A DNA stretch of 32,003 bases from Bacilli bacterium. GTDB taxonomy: Bacteria > Bacillota_I > Bacilli_A > RF39 > UBA660. Under the pieces are notes generated by a model that worked only from the letters and a program-made list of their open reading frames with translations, searched no databases and was not told the origin of the DNA. The position numbers and the translations under genes are program-made. The first letter of the stretch is position 1. Every line of letters begins with the position of its first letter. The stretch covers positions 1 through 32,003 of the forward strand of contig CAAHEL010000010.1 of the NCBI GenBank assembly GCA_900772445.1. Reading direction: 5' to 3'. Positions 7,884 to 16,525 of this stretch are shown in pieces.

Positions 7884-10295
7884 ATGATTAATATAGAAAA
7901 CGTTAACAAGTATTTTAACAAAGGAAAGAAAAATCAAATCCACGTAATTAATAATACAACACTTTCTCTAGAAGATTCTGGTTTAGTAGCATTACTTGGT
8001 CCATCCGGTTCAGGTAAAACAACTTTATTAAATGCTATCGGAGGACTAGATAAAGTAAATAAAGGTAATATTTATATAAATGGTAAAAAAATAACAAGTA
8101 AATCTTCTTATAAAGTAGATAAAATAAGAAACTTAAATATTGGTTATATCTTCCAAGATTATAAATTATTAGATAACTTAACAGTCTATGAAAATGTTGC
8201 AATAGTATTAAAAATGCTTGGAATAAAAGATAAAGAAGAAATTAAAAAAAGAGTAACTTATGTTTTAGAAAAATTAAATATTTATCGTTATCGTAATAGA
8301 CCAGCAGATATGTTATCAGGTGGTGAAAGACAAAGAGTAGCAATAGCAAGAGCAATAGTAAAAGACCCTGATATAATTATCGCAGATGAACCAACTGGTA
8401 ATTTAGATAGTGCAAATACTATTGAAATAATGAATATAATAAAATCTATTTCTAAAGATAGATTAGTAATATTAGTAACACACGAAAAAGAATTAGCAAT
8501 GTTTTATGCTACTAGAATAATTGAACTTGAAGATGGTATTATTATAAAAGATTATGAAAATAAAAATATTAATGAATTAGATTATCAAATGGATAATAAA
8601 ATATATTTAAAAGATTTTAAGTATAATAAAGATTTATCTAAAGATAATGTAAATATAGATTATTATTCTGATAATTTAGATAAATTAAATATAAAAATAG
8701 TTGTAAAAAATGGTAATATTTATATAAAAACAGAAAATAAAAACAAAATAGAAATATTAGATAATAACTCAAGTATTGAATTAGTAAATGACCATTATAA
8801 AAAAATAGATAAAAAAACCTATGAAAATTATTCATTTGATTTTGATAAAATAATAAATAAAGATATTCCTAAAAAATATAGTTCTATATATAATATCTTT
8901 AGTTTATTAAAAGCAAGTTTTAAGAAAATATTAAATTATTCAGTATTAAAGAAAATATTATTATTAGGTTTCTTTGCTTCAGCAGTATTTATTGTTTATG
9001 CTTTTAGTAGTACCATTGCTACAATTACTATTAATGATGAAAACTTTATCTCACTAAACAAAAATTATTTAGTAGTAAGAAATAAAAATATCGAAGTAGA
9101 TAAATATTTAGAATACGAACAAAATGAGAGTATTAATTATATGTTACCAGGAAATAGTAATACTAGTTTTGATTTAGAATACAGTGAATACTATCAAACA
9201 AATAATATTACTGATACCTTAACTGGTAGTATAGCAAGTATTAATTTAATTAATGAAAAAGATTTAATTTATGGTAGAATGCCAGAAAATAATAACGAAG
9301 TAGTAGTAGACTATCTAACAATTAAAAGAATGTTTAATAATGGTATAGCAAAAAATGCTGGTGTTACTAATCCTAGTAAAATACTAAATAAAAAAATAAC
9401 TAAAGGTAATTTAACTTTTGAAATAGTAGGAATAACTTCATTAAAAGATCCAACAATTTATGTAAATGATTTTATGTTAATGCAAATATTAGCAGAAAAA
9501 AATAATAATTTTTATGAAGAAGTAAATAATAATATATATGACTATGGAATGTATTTAAATGATATTTCTTTAGTTAAGGGTAGTTTACCTGTTAATGATT
9601 ATGAAGTAATAATTAGTGATAATAATATTGACTCAGTCAAATTAAATACTTATCTAAATGAAAAAATAAATGGTAATAAATTAAAAGTAGTAGGTTTTTA
9701 CCACTCTGTTTATAATAAAGAATACTATTTAGTAAACTTTAATACTTTAAAATATAAAGTAATAACAGATAATTCTGGATTTGTAATTTATGCAAATAAT
9801 AAAAAAGAAGCAGAACAATATTTTAAAGATTTAAAATTAGATGTAATAGATAGCTATACTAATGATAAAAATATTTATGTTTCAGACAGAAAAGATTATA
9901 TTATATCTTCCCTAGTAGTATCTGGTATTATGTTACTTATTTCAATGATAGAAATATTCTTAATGATAAGATCATCATTCTTATCTAGAATAAAAGAAAT
10001 AGGAATATTAAGAGCAATAGGTATTAAGAAAACAGATATATATAAAATGTTTATTGGAGAAACTTTAGCAATAACTACAGTTGCTAGTTTACCTGGAATA
10101 ATTTTATCTTCTTATATTTTAAAAATATTATCAAGTATAAGTTATTTAAGTAATTATCTAACTATGAATATAGGAATAGTTATTATGTCAATAATCTTTG
10201 TATATTTATTTAATACCATAATAGGTTTAATACCAGTATTATCAGTATCTAGAAAAACACCAGCAATGATATTAAGTAGACACGATTTAGATTAA
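7884..10295 (+). CDS. ABC transporter, fused ATPase-permease (MacB/FtsX type), second subunit
   Basis: This 803-residue partner has Walker A GPSGSGKTT (39-47), an LSGGERQR signature, a Walker B ending in ADEPTGNLD, and VTHEKE. About 110 Asn/Lys/Asp-rich residues follow the ATPase before the first membrane helix (about 355-375), a longer linker than in the first subunit. A large extracellular domain then leads to three C-terminal helices containing the FtsX-like RIKEIGILRAIGIKK stretch. Its start is coupled to the upstream stop, with GGAGGA just before it. Firmicute relatives are often linked to peptide-antibiotic resistance or export, usually with a two-component system; none is present here, so the substrate is unassigned. 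Confidence 0.88.
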   Translation: MINIENVNKYFNKGKKNQIHVINNTTLSLEDSGLVALLGPSGSGKTTLLNAIGGLDKVNKGNIYINGKKITSKSSYKVDKIRNLNIGYIFQDYKLLDNLTVYENVAIVLKMLGIKDKEEIKKRVTYVLEKLNIYRYRNRPADMLSGGERQRVAIARAIVKDPDIIIADEPTGNLDSANTIEIMNIIKSISKDRLVILVTHEKELAMFYATRIIELEDGIIIKDYENKNINELDYQMDNKIYLKDFKYNKDLSKDNVNIDYYSDNLDKLNIKIVVKNGNIYIKTENKNKIEILDNNSSIELVNDHYKKIDKKTYENYSFDFDKIINKDIPKKYSSIYNIFSLLKASFKKILNYSVLKKILLLGFFASAVFIVYAFSSTIATITINDENFISLNKNYLVVRNKNIEVDKYLEYEQNESINYMLPGNSNTSFDLEYSEYYQTNNITDTLTGSIASINLINEKDLIYGRMPENNNEVVVDYLTIKRMFNNGIAKNAGVTNPSKILNKKITKGNLTFEIVGITSLKDPTIYVNDFMLMQILAEKNNNFYEEVNNNIYDYGMYLNDISLVKGSLPVNDYEVIISDNNIDSVKLNTYLNEKINGNKLKVVGFYHSVYNKEYYLVNFNTLKYKVITDNSGFVIYANNKKEAEQYFKDLKLDVIDSYTNDKNIYVSDRKDYIISSLVVSGIMLLISMIEIFLMIRSSFLSRIKEIGILRAIGIKKTDIYKMFIGETLAITTVASLPGIILSSYILKILSSISYLSNYLTMNIGIVIMSIIFVYLFNTIIGLIPVLSVSRKTPAMILSRHDLD

Positions 10296-10356
10296 TTTAT
10301 TCTTCCAAATAACAAAAATTATGATATAATTAATTTATAAAAAGGAGTGAGGTAGT

Positions 10357-10995
10357 ATGGAAGAAGAAAAAAAAGAAACATTAAAAAAAGAAAGTGTTAA
10401 AAAAGAACAAGTAAAAAAAGAAACAAAACCAAAAACAAAACCAAAGAAAGATTTAACAGATACACAAGTAATCGAACAATTAAAAGCAGAATTAAAAGAA
10501 GAATTAAAGAAAGAAATGCAAGAAGAACAGACAAAAAAAGAAACTAATTTCGAAGAAAAAGCCAAAGAAACAGTAGAAAAAATACTAGATACTGAAGATG
10601 AAACAAAAGAACACGATGAAAAAGATATTGAAACTAATAAGGTTATGGGAATACTTGCTTATTTTGGTCCTCTTTGTTTAGTACCATTACTTGCTGCTAA
10701 AGATAGTAAATTTGCTAATTATCACGCTAAACAAGGCTTAAATTTATTTATAATAGAATTAATATATGGAATAATTAGTGGTATTATTTTATCAATTGCC
10801 ACTGTTCCTAGAGTATGTAATTTATGGGGAGATTTAACCTACGAATGTGGTTATATAAAACCTTGGTGGATACAACTTCCAGTAAATTTAATAAGTATCT
10901 TAATTGGTGTAATAGCATTAATAGGAATTATTTATGCTGCTCAAGGTAAAGCAAAAGAATTACCAATAGTAAATAAAATTAAAATAATAAAATAA
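10357..10995 (+). CDS. DUF4870/Tic20-like membrane protein with charged N-terminal tail
   Basis: A 212-residue protein. Residues 1-90 are almost entirely Lys/Glu/Thr with KEE/KKE periodicity and probably form a soluble helix or coiled coil. From about residue 92 comes the DUF4870-like pattern NKVMGILAYFGPLCLVPLLA followed by KDSKFANYHAKQGLN, and two further hydrophobic helices (about 130-150 and 175-195). Family members are small multispanning proteins of unknown function, distantly like chloroplast Tic20. A strong AAAGGAGTGAGG ribosome site precedes ATG. TATAAT at 10325-10330 with a weak -35 (TTCCAA, 10303) suggests its own promoter, and a terminator follows, so it is monocistronic. Confidence 0.75.
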   Translation: MEEEKKETLKKESVKKEQVKKETKPKTKPKKDLTDTQVIEQLKAELKEELKKEMQEEQTKKETNFEEKAKETVEKILDTEDETKEHDEKDIETNKVMGILAYFGPLCLVPLLAAKDSKFANYHAKQGLNLFIIELIYGIISGIILSIATVPRVCNLWGDLTYECGYIKPWWIQLPVNLISILIGVIALIGIIYAAQGKAKELPIVNKIKIIK

Positions 10996-11035
10996 TTGTT
11001 TGTGATTTTATTAACTGATAATTAACTTTCTTTAT

Positions 11036-11061
11036 AAACAAGCATTTTTGCTTGTTTTTTT
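11036..11061 (+). terminator. Rho-independent terminator after the DUF4870-like gene
   Basis: Perfect nine-base stem AAACAAGCA (11036-11044) with TGCTTGTTT (11049-11057), a 4-base T loop and a run of seven T. Confidence 0.9.
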
Positions 11062-11342
11062 GTAGTAAAAAGACACGAACACTTTAATAAAAATAATTAG
11101 AATTTTTTTATAAAAATTAAAAAAATAAGAATATTAAAAAATAAAAAAACCTTATTTTTGTTATTTTTTTCTAAAATATATTATGTTATCTAATATGTTA
11201 TAACACCTTTAGAATAAAGCGATTATGTACTAAAAGAAACAAAAATATATTTTAAGAAACAATTACTAAAATTCACAAAAATACTTACTTTACATTTTTG
11301 ATAAAATAATAAAAAATATTAAATAAAAACACGAACAAAGTA
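11062..11342. other. AT-rich intergenic stretch upstream of nrdD
   Basis: No open frame with a ribosome site is seen on either strand, and no tRNA or riboswitch fold was recognised. It holds several A/T tracts, a possible AT-only hairpin (AAAAATAAG near 11122 with CTTATTTTT near 11151), and ACACGAACA as a direct repeat (11073-11081 and 11329-11337). It may be regulatory DNA for the nrd operon or a decayed gene. Confidence 0.4.
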
Positions 11343-11371
11343 TTGACTTCTGATGATATTCAATATATACT
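11343..11371 (+). promoter_or_regulatory. nrd operon promoter
   Basis: TTGACT (11343-11348) and TATACT (11366-11371) have a 17-base spacer. The -10 box lies inside the inverted repeat listed next, so binding there would block RNA polymerase. Confidence 0.68.
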
Positions 11372-11378
11372 TATATTG
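11361..11378 (+). promoter_or_regulatory. Candidate operator over the nrd -10 box
   Basis: CAATATA, four bases, then TATATTG forms a perfect inverted repeat. NrdR, the usual repressor of ribonucleotide reductase genes, binds pairs of AT-rich boxes of roughly this style. Only one box is visible here and the outer bases do not match NrdR's ACAC/GTGT, so NrdR is only one candidate. Confidence 0.4.
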
Positions 11379-11399
11379 TAATTAACATAGGAGGTAGTG

Positions 11400-13697
11400 A
11401 TGATTAATACAGAAGAAAAGTTAAATGAACTTAAAGTTGTTAAAAGAAATGGTAAAAAGGTAGATTTTAACGGTAGTAAAATTGCCGTTGCAATAAAGAA
11501 AGGCTTTGACAGTTTAATAGTTGAAGATCAAGAACCTAAATATAATGAAAAAGATATTCAAAAAGTATATCAAAATGTAATTAAAAGAATTGAAAAAGAT
11601 TATAAAGATGCTGAAAAAATCAAAATTGAAGAAATTCAAGATTTGATTGAAGAAGTGTTACAAAAATATAAATATGATGATGTATATACTTCTTTTTCTA
11701 CATATCGTGATAGAAGAACTGCATCAAGACAATTATTTGCTGATGAAAAGAAAATGCATAAATTTTTAAAATCTCTAGAAGGATTAGGATTGAAAAATGC
11801 TTTTGAAGAAGATTCTAAAAGAGAAAATGCTAATATTGATGGTAATTCTGCAATGGGAACAATGTTACAATTTGGAAGTACAGTTACTAAAGAGTTTGCT
11901 AAAGCATACTTAATGAAAAAGAAATATGCTGAAGCACACGATAATGGAGATATACATATTCACGATATGGATTTCTTGGCAATGGGTACTACAACTTGTA
12001 CGCAAATAGATTTAAATAAATTATTTAAAAATGGATTTTCTACAGGACACGGACATTTAAGAGAACCAAAAGATATTATGAGTTATGGAGCACTTGCTGC
12101 TATTGCTATTCAGTCAAATCAAAACGATCAACACGGAGGTCAAGCAATACCTGCATTTGATTATTATATGGCACCTGGTGTACTTAAAACTTTCAAAAAA
12201 CAATTTAAACAAGCAATATCAGAATTATTAACTTTTACTGATTTTATTAATTTTGTTAATATGGATAAAGTTGAAAAAGAAGTAGATAAGTTAGAAAGTA
12301 TTGATTTAGATATAGAAATGTTTAGTAATTTTTATAAAGAATCATCAGAAGTAAAAAGAATATTTTCTAGTGCATATGATACTGCACTTGCTAAGACTGA
12401 TAGACAAACATATCAATCTATGGAAGCATTCGTTCATAATTTAAATACTATGCATTCAAGAGCAGGAGCACAAGTACCATTTTCATCAATAAATTTTGGA
12501 ACTGATACTTCTCCAGAAGGAAGAATGGTAATAAAGAATTATTTATTATCTGTAGATGCAGGACTTGGTAAAAATGAAACACCAATATTTCCAATTTCAA
12601 TTTTCAAAGTAAAAGAAGGAGTAAATTATAATCAGGGAGAACCAAACTACGATTTATTTAAATTAGCTTGTAAGGTTTCTTCAAAAAGATTATTCCCTAA
12701 TTTCTCATTCTTGGATTCAAGTTTTAATAAACCATTTTATAAACCAGGAGATTTTGCAACTGAAGTAGGTTATATGGGTTGTAGAACAAGAGTAATGGGA
12801 AATGTTGTAGACCCAAATAAAGCGGTTACACCAGGTAGAGGTAACTTATCATTTACTTCAATAAATTTACCAAGAATTGGTATTAAGCACGGAATAGTAA
12901 GTAATGAAAAGACTGATATTAAAGGCTTTTATGAAGAACTTGGTGAACTTATGGATATGGTTAAGGACCAATTGTTAGAAAGATTTGAAATTCAATGTAA
13001 TAAGAGAATGTATAACTTTCCATTCTTGTTAGAACAAGGAGTATGGATTGATAGCGAAAAATTAAAGCCAAATGATAGATTAAGAAAAGTATTAAAGCAC
13101 GGAACATTAAGCATTGGTTTTATTGGACTTGCTGAATGCTTGAAGGCTTTAATCGGAGAACATCACGGAGAAAGCGATAAAGCTCAAAAATTAGGATTAG
13201 AAATAATCGGATTTATGAGAAAAAAATGTGATGAATATAGTGAAAAATATAATTTAAACTTTACTTGTTTGGCAACACCAGCAGAAGGACTTTCTGGAAG
13301 ATTTGTTGCAATTGACAAGGTAATATATGGAAAAATTAAAGGTGTTACAGATAGAGAATACTATACAAATTCATTCCATATACCAGTTTATTATAATATT
13401 TCAATTGTAGATAAACTTAAGAAAGAAGGACCTTATCATAAATTAACAAATGCTGGTCATATAAGTTATATTGAATTAGATGGAAATACATCTGAAAACC
13501 TTGAGGCATTTGAAAAAGTAGTAAGAATTATGAAAGAAAGTGATATTGGATATGGTGCAATAAATCATCCAGTAGATAGAGATCCGGTTTGTGGATATGT
13601 TGGTATAATTGGTGATGTTTGTCCTGGATGTGGTAGAAGAGCAGGCGAAGGGGTACCAGTTGAAAAAATAAATCAAATTAAAAATTGTTGTGAGTAG
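11400..13697 (+). CDS. nrdD: Anaerobic (class III) ribonucleoside-triphosphate reductase
   Basis: About 765 residues, normal for the family. The enzyme reduces ribonucleoside triphosphates to deoxy forms without oxygen using a glycyl radical. An N-terminal ATP-cone (about 10-105) gives allosteric control. TTTCTQID and GYMGCRTRV carry the cysteines expected at the active site, the second being the likely thiyl-radical residue. Near the C-terminus, VCGYVG (Gly at about 732) is the glycyl-radical site and CPGCGR (Cys about 741 and 744) starts the metal-binding tail; CC follows almost at the end. ATG 11400 has an AGGAGG site (11389-11394); an in-frame GTG at 11397 is too close to it. It heads an operon with the small gene and nrdG. 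Confidence 0.95.
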   Translation: MINTEEKLNELKVVKRNGKKVDFNGSKIAVAIKKGFDSLIVEDQEPKYNEKDIQKVYQNVIKRIEKDYKDAEKIKIEEIQDLIEEVLQKYKYDDVYTSFSTYRDRRTASRQLFADEKKMHKFLKSLEGLGLKNAFEEDSKRENANIDGNSAMGTMLQFGSTVTKEFAKAYLMKKKYAEAHDNGDIHIHDMDFLAMGTTTCTQIDLNKLFKNGFSTGHGHLREPKDIMSYGALAAIAIQSNQNDQHGGQAIPAFDYYMAPGVLKTFKKQFKQAISELLTFTDFINFVNMDKVEKEVDKLESIDLDIEMFSNFYKESSEVKRIFSSAYDTALAKTDRQTYQSMEAFVHNLNTMHSRAGAQVPFSSINFGTDTSPEGRMVIKNYLLSVDAGLGKNETPIFPISIFKVKEGVNYNQGEPNYDLFKLACKVSSKRLFPNFSFLDSSFNKPFYKPGDFATEVGYMGCRTRVMGNVVDPNKAVTPGRGNLSFTSINLPRIGIKHGIVSNEKTDIKGFYEELGELMDMVKDQLLERFEIQCNKRMYNFPFLLEQGVWIDSEKLKPNDRLRKVLKHGTLSIGFIGLAECLKALIGEHHGESDKAQKLGLEIIGFMRKKCDEYSEKYNLNFTCLATPAEGLSGRFVAIDKVIYGKIKGVTDREYYTNSFHIPVYYNISIVDKLKKEGPYHKLTNAGHISYIELDGNTSENLEAFEKVVRIMKESDIGYGAINHPVDRDPVCGYVGIIGDVCPGCGRRAGEGVPVEKINQIKNCCE

Positions 13698-13712
13698 GAA
13701 GGAGTAATTAAA

Positions 13713-13880
13713 ATGAAAGTTGATAGTGTTAAAGAAGAAAAATTAGTTGGTGAAGGAGTAGGATTTGAAAGAATCAGAAGAATTACTGGTTATCTAGTAG
13801 GAACAACTGATAGATTTAATAATGCTAAAAAGGCAGAAGAAAGAGATAGAGTAAAACACGGAACTCAAGGTATAAAGTAA
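13713..13880 (+). CDS. 55-residue glycyl-radical-loop-like protein between nrdD and nrdG
   Basis: ATG 13713 follows AGGAAGGAG (13696-13704) at good spacing, and the stop is one base before nrdG, so a translated gene is likely. The protein contains RIRRITGYLVGTTDRFNNAK and then AEERDRVKHG. The RITGYL stretch resembles the glycyl-radical loop of class III reductases (RVxGYL), and short proteins of this kind are annotated as NrdD-related in other Firmicutes. nrdD upstream already has its own radical glycine, so this could be an autonomous spare radical domain, comparable in idea to YfiD/GrcA, or an accessory to activation. Function is inferred. Confidence 0.72.
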   Translation: MKVDSVKEEKLVGEGVGFERIRRITGYLVGTTDRFNNAKKAEERDRVKHGTQGIK

Positions 13881-13881
13881 A

Positions 13882-14427
13882 ATGAAAATAAGATTAGCAG
13901 GGGATATACAACCAGATAGTATTGTTGATGGAGAAGGAATCAGGACTGTGATATGGACTCAAGGATGTAATCATAATTGTTTGGGTTGTCACAATCCTGA
14001 GACACATTCTTTTTCTGAAGGAATTTTAGTAGATGTCGAAGACGTAAAGCAACAGATATCTAAATTAAAAGGACAAACAGGGATAACGTTTTCTGGCGGT
14101 GATCCTATGGCTCAACCAAAAGAATGTGCTTCTATCGCTAAATTTGCTAAAAGTTTAGAATATAATATTTGGTGTTATACTGGATATACTTATGAAAAAT
14201 TAATTGAATTATCGAAAGATAATAAAGATATTTTAGAGTTTTTGAAATATATTGATGTTTTAGTTGATGGCCCATTTATCTTATCTAAAAAAAGTTATGA
14301 TGCTAAGTTTAGGGGGTCAACTAACCAAAGATTAATTGATGTAGCAAAAACTATGAAAGAAAATAAAATTGTTTTAAAAGAAGATACTAATAAAATAAAA
14401 ATATCAAAAAGGAAATTATACATATAA
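13882..14427 (+). CDS. nrdG: Anaerobic ribonucleotide reductase activating protein
   Basis: A 181-residue radical SAM enzyme that installs the glycyl radical on NrdD. The cluster motif is C-NHN-C-LG-C (Cys 29, 33, 36), preceded by DGEGIRTVIWTQGC, the usual NrdG/PflA opening. FSGGDP is the SAM-contacting GGE-like motif, and VDGPF lies where NrdG proteins have it. The start is one base after the stop of the small upstream gene and lacks a strong ribosome site, so translation is probably coupled. A palindromic hairpin covers the stop. Confidence 0.93.
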   Translation: MKIRLAGDIQPDSIVDGEGIRTVIWTQGCNHNCLGCHNPETHSFSEGILVDVEDVKQQISKLKGQTGITFSGGDPMAQPKECASIAKFAKSLEYNIWCYTGYTYEKLIELSKDNKDILEFLKYIDVLVDGPFILSKKSYDAKFRGSTNQRLIDVAKTMKENKIVLKEDTNKIKISKRKLYI

Positions 14428-14448
14428 CAATTCATATGAATTGTTTTT
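14426..14448 (+). terminator. Palindromic hairpin at the end of nrdG
   Basis: AACAATTCAT followed by ATGAATTGTT is a perfect 20-base palindrome (14426-14445) and ends in five consecutive T. It should end or attenuate the nrd transcript before recX. Confidence 0.65.
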
Positions 14449-14465
14449 CCTTATCTGGGGGAAAT

Positions 14466-15080
14466 ATGAAGATAGAAAAATATAAAAAAATAAAAGATAA
14501 TAAATACAAAATATATTTAAGTAATAACACGACTATTGATGTTTATGATGAAGTAATAATTAAAAATAATCTTTTATATAAAAAAGATATTGATGAAGTA
14601 GATTTAAATAAAATAGAAAACGAAAATATTTATCAAGATATATATAATACTGCGGTAAAATATATAATGGTTAGATTAAGAAGTGTTAATGAATTAAGAA
14701 ATTACTTACTTAAAAAAAAATATGAATTAGATATTGTAGAAAGTATTATTATTAAATTAGAAAAGAATGGATATTTAAATGATTTAATTTTTACAAAGGC
14801 ATTTATTAATGATAAGTTAAATTTTACTACAATGGGAAAATATAAAATTAAAAATGAATTAATTAAATTAAAGATATCTCCAGAAATAATAGAAAATTCT
14901 TTAGAAGAAATAAGCGAAGATAAATGGATAGAAAAAATAGATAAATTAGTTAGTAAGTATTTAAAAAGTAATAAAAAATATTCAGGAAATATTTTAAGAA
15001 ATAAGCTATATACTTATTTAGTTAATTTAGGACACGATACAAACTTGGTAATAAAATCTTTAAATAATTATGATTTTTAG
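14466..15080 (+). CDS. recX: RecX-family regulatory protein
   Basis: 204 residues from ATG 14466, chosen because GGGGGAA lies just before it; an in-frame ATG at 14436 sits inside the hairpin and has no ribosome site. RecX binds RecA filaments and limits recombination activity. The N-terminal third has the beta-rich RecX start (KYKIYLSNN, VYDEVIIKNNLL). RLRSVNELRNYLLKKKY is the first RecX three-helix repeat and YLNDLIFTKAFINDKL the second. A third helical repeat runs through the C-terminus. No recA is in the window. Confidence 0.82.
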   Translation: MKIEKYKKIKDNKYKIYLSNNTTIDVYDEVIIKNNLLYKKDIDEVDLNKIENENIYQDIYNTAVKYIMVRLRSVNELRNYLLKKKYELDIVESIIIKLEKNGYLNDLIFTKAFINDKLNFTTMGKYKIKNELIKLKISPEIIENSLEEISEDKWIEKIDKLVSKYLKSNKKYSGNILRNKLYTYLVNLGHDTNLVIKSLNNYDF

Positions 15081-15122
15081 TATAAAATGTAAAAAAAAGT
15101 AAATGTTATTAATGGTGATAAA

Positions 15123-15635
15123 ATGAAAAAAATATTATTTGTAGGTAGTACACTATTCGTAACACTTATTTTTTTAATTGGTTGTTCTTTATCAAATACT
15201 CCAACTTCGAAAGTTGAAGAGTTATTTTCTAAATATCAAAAACTAGATAAAGATATCGAAGGAGAAATTGATGATTTACTTGCTAGTGAAACCTTAACCG
15301 AAGATCAAAAGGATAGATATAGAAAAGTAATTGAAAATCAATATAAAAAATTAACTTATGAAATAAAAGATGAAAAAATTGATGGAGATAACGCTGTTGT
15401 AACAACACAAATCGAAGTATTAGATTATAGAAAAGCAATAAGTGAACTTAATACTGACGATCAAACTAATTTTGATGTTTTAGAATATAATAATCAAAAA
15501 TTAGATAAACTAGAAAAAGTTAAAGAAAAAGTAGTGTATACATTAGAGATAAATGTAGTTAAAGATAGCAAAGGTAATTGGAAATTATCTAATTTAACTA
15601 GTGACGATATAAAGAAAATTCAAGGAATGTACTAG
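15123..15635 (+). CDS. Lipoprotein of unknown function
   Basis: A 170-residue protein with a lipoprotein signal: MKK, a hydrophobic stretch, and lipobox L18-I-G-C21, so the mature protein would be tethered to the outer face of the membrane through Cys 21. The mature part alternates a helical segment (KVEELFSKYQKLDKDIEGE) with beta-rich regions ending in VVKDSKGNWKLSNL, similar in pattern to NTF2-like/DUF4878-type extracellular domains; that match is by impression only. GGTGAT precedes ATG. The terminator overlaps its last codons. Confidence 0.75.
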   Translation: MKKILFVGSTLFVTLIFLIGCSLSNTPTSKVEELFSKYQKLDKDIEGEIDDLLASETLTEDQKDRYRKVIENQYKKLTYEIKDEKIDGDNAVVTTQIEVLDYRKAISELNTDDQTNFDVLEYNNQKLDKLEKVKEKVVYTLEINVVKDSKGNWKLSNLTSDDIKKIQGMY

Positions 15636-15653
15636 AAAAAATACATTCTTTTT
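15623..15653 (+). terminator. Terminator overlapping the lipoprotein stop codon
   Basis: GGAATGTA and TACATTCT form a stem (one G-U pair) around a 10-base A-rich loop and are followed by a T tract. A TATAAT at 15656-15661 right after it may start the next transcript. Confidence 0.7.
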
Positions 15654-15683
15654 GTTATAATTATATATAAAGGAGTAAGTTAT

Positions 15684-15866
15684 ATGATAGGAAATTTTAG
15701 AAAAAGAGATACATTAGAAATATTTAAAGAAACTTGGAATACTAATCATAAAAAAATTAATATTAATAAAATGAGATTAGGTATCACTAATAATAATAGA
15801 CCCACTAATCAGGCAAAAAGAGTAACAATAGGAATAAATGGAAATAATTATATGAAAGGTAAATAG
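15684..15866 (+). CDS. Small basic protein, unknown
   Basis: 60 residues, rich in Asn, Lys and Arg, with no membrane segment or known motif. AAAGGAG (15669-15675) precedes ATG at good spacing, and codon use matches its neighbours, so it is probably real. It is followed nine bases later by rnhB, which lacks its own ribosome site, suggesting coupled translation. The strongly basic composition would allow nucleic-acid binding, but nothing shows it. Confidence 0.55.
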   Translation: MIGNFRKRDTLEIFKETWNTNHKKININKMRLGITNNNRPTNQAKRVTIGINGNNYMKGK

Positions 15867-15874
15867 TTTTTTTT

Positions 15875-16498
15875 ATGGAAGATTTATATAAATATGAAAA
15901 TGAATTAAGAGAAAAAGGAATAGATATAATTGGTGGAGTAGATGAAGTTGGTCGAGGACCGTTAATTGGTTCAGTGGTAGCATCTTGTGTTGTACTTCCT
16001 AAAGATTTTGTTTTAAATGGTTTGACAGATTCAAAGAAATTATCTGAAAAAAAGCGTAATGAATTTTATGAAATAATAAAAAAAGAAGCATTAGCAATTG
16101 GAATAGGGGAAGTATCTGAAAAGGTAATAGATAAAGTAAATATTTATGAAGCAACTAAAATAGCAATGACTATGGCAATAAATCAAGTAAAAGAACAGAT
16201 AAATTTAGAATATGTTTTAATAGATGCGATGCCACTTTCAATTGATATTCCTACGAATAGTATAATAAAGGGAGATGCTAAAAGTATTTCTATTGCTGCA
16301 GCATCTGTTATTGCTAAAGTAACAAGAGATAAAATGATGTATGAACTAGATGAAAAGTATCCGATGTATGATTTAAAAAATAATAAGGGCTATGGTACAA
16401 AAAAACATTTACAAGCATTAAAAGAATATGGAATAACTAAATATCATAGATTAAGTTATGCTCCAGTAAAAGAAAATAGTAATAAGATATTAGAATAA
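15875..16498 (+). CDS. rnhB: Ribonuclease HII
   Basis: 207 residues. It cuts RNA in RNA-DNA hybrids and removes misincorporated ribonucleotides. GGVDEVGRGPLIG (about 20-32) carries the catalytic Asp 23 and Glu 24. LTDSKKLSEKKR, the LIDAM aspartate, GDAKSISIAAASVIAKVTRD and NKGYGTKKHLQAL follow in the normal order. No Shine-Dalgarno sequence is seen (a T run precedes ATG), so it may depend on translation of the upstream small gene. RNase HIII is also present at 24376-25305. Confidence 0.93.
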   Translation: MEDLYKYENELREKGIDIIGGVDEVGRGPLIGSVVASCVVLPKDFVLNGLTDSKKLSEKKRNEFYEIIKKEALAIGIGEVSEKVIDKVNIYEATKIAMTMAINQVKEQINLEYVLIDAMPLSIDIPTNSIIKGDAKSISIAAASVIAKVTRDKMMYELDEKYPMYDLKNNKGYGTKKHLQALKEYGITKYHRLSYAPVKENSNKILE

Positions 16499-16525
16499 AA
16501 ACAAGATCCTATGTGATCTTGTTTT
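16498..16525. terminator. Bidirectional terminator between rnhB and the PilB-like gene
   Basis: AAAACAAGATC (16498-16508) and GATCTTGTTTT (16515-16525) pair perfectly around a 6-base loop. A-rich and T-rich flanks make it work on both strands, and it serves two convergent genes. Confidence 0.88.

Noticed and set aside
11361..11378. Firm assignment of the nrd operator to NrdR
   Set aside because: Only one box is seen and it lacks the ACAC/GTGT ends of the known sites; kept only as a possibility.
14436..14465. Earlier start for recX at ATG 14436
   Set aside because: That ATG is the centre of the hairpin after nrdG and lacks a ribosome site; ATG 14466 follows GGGGGAA.
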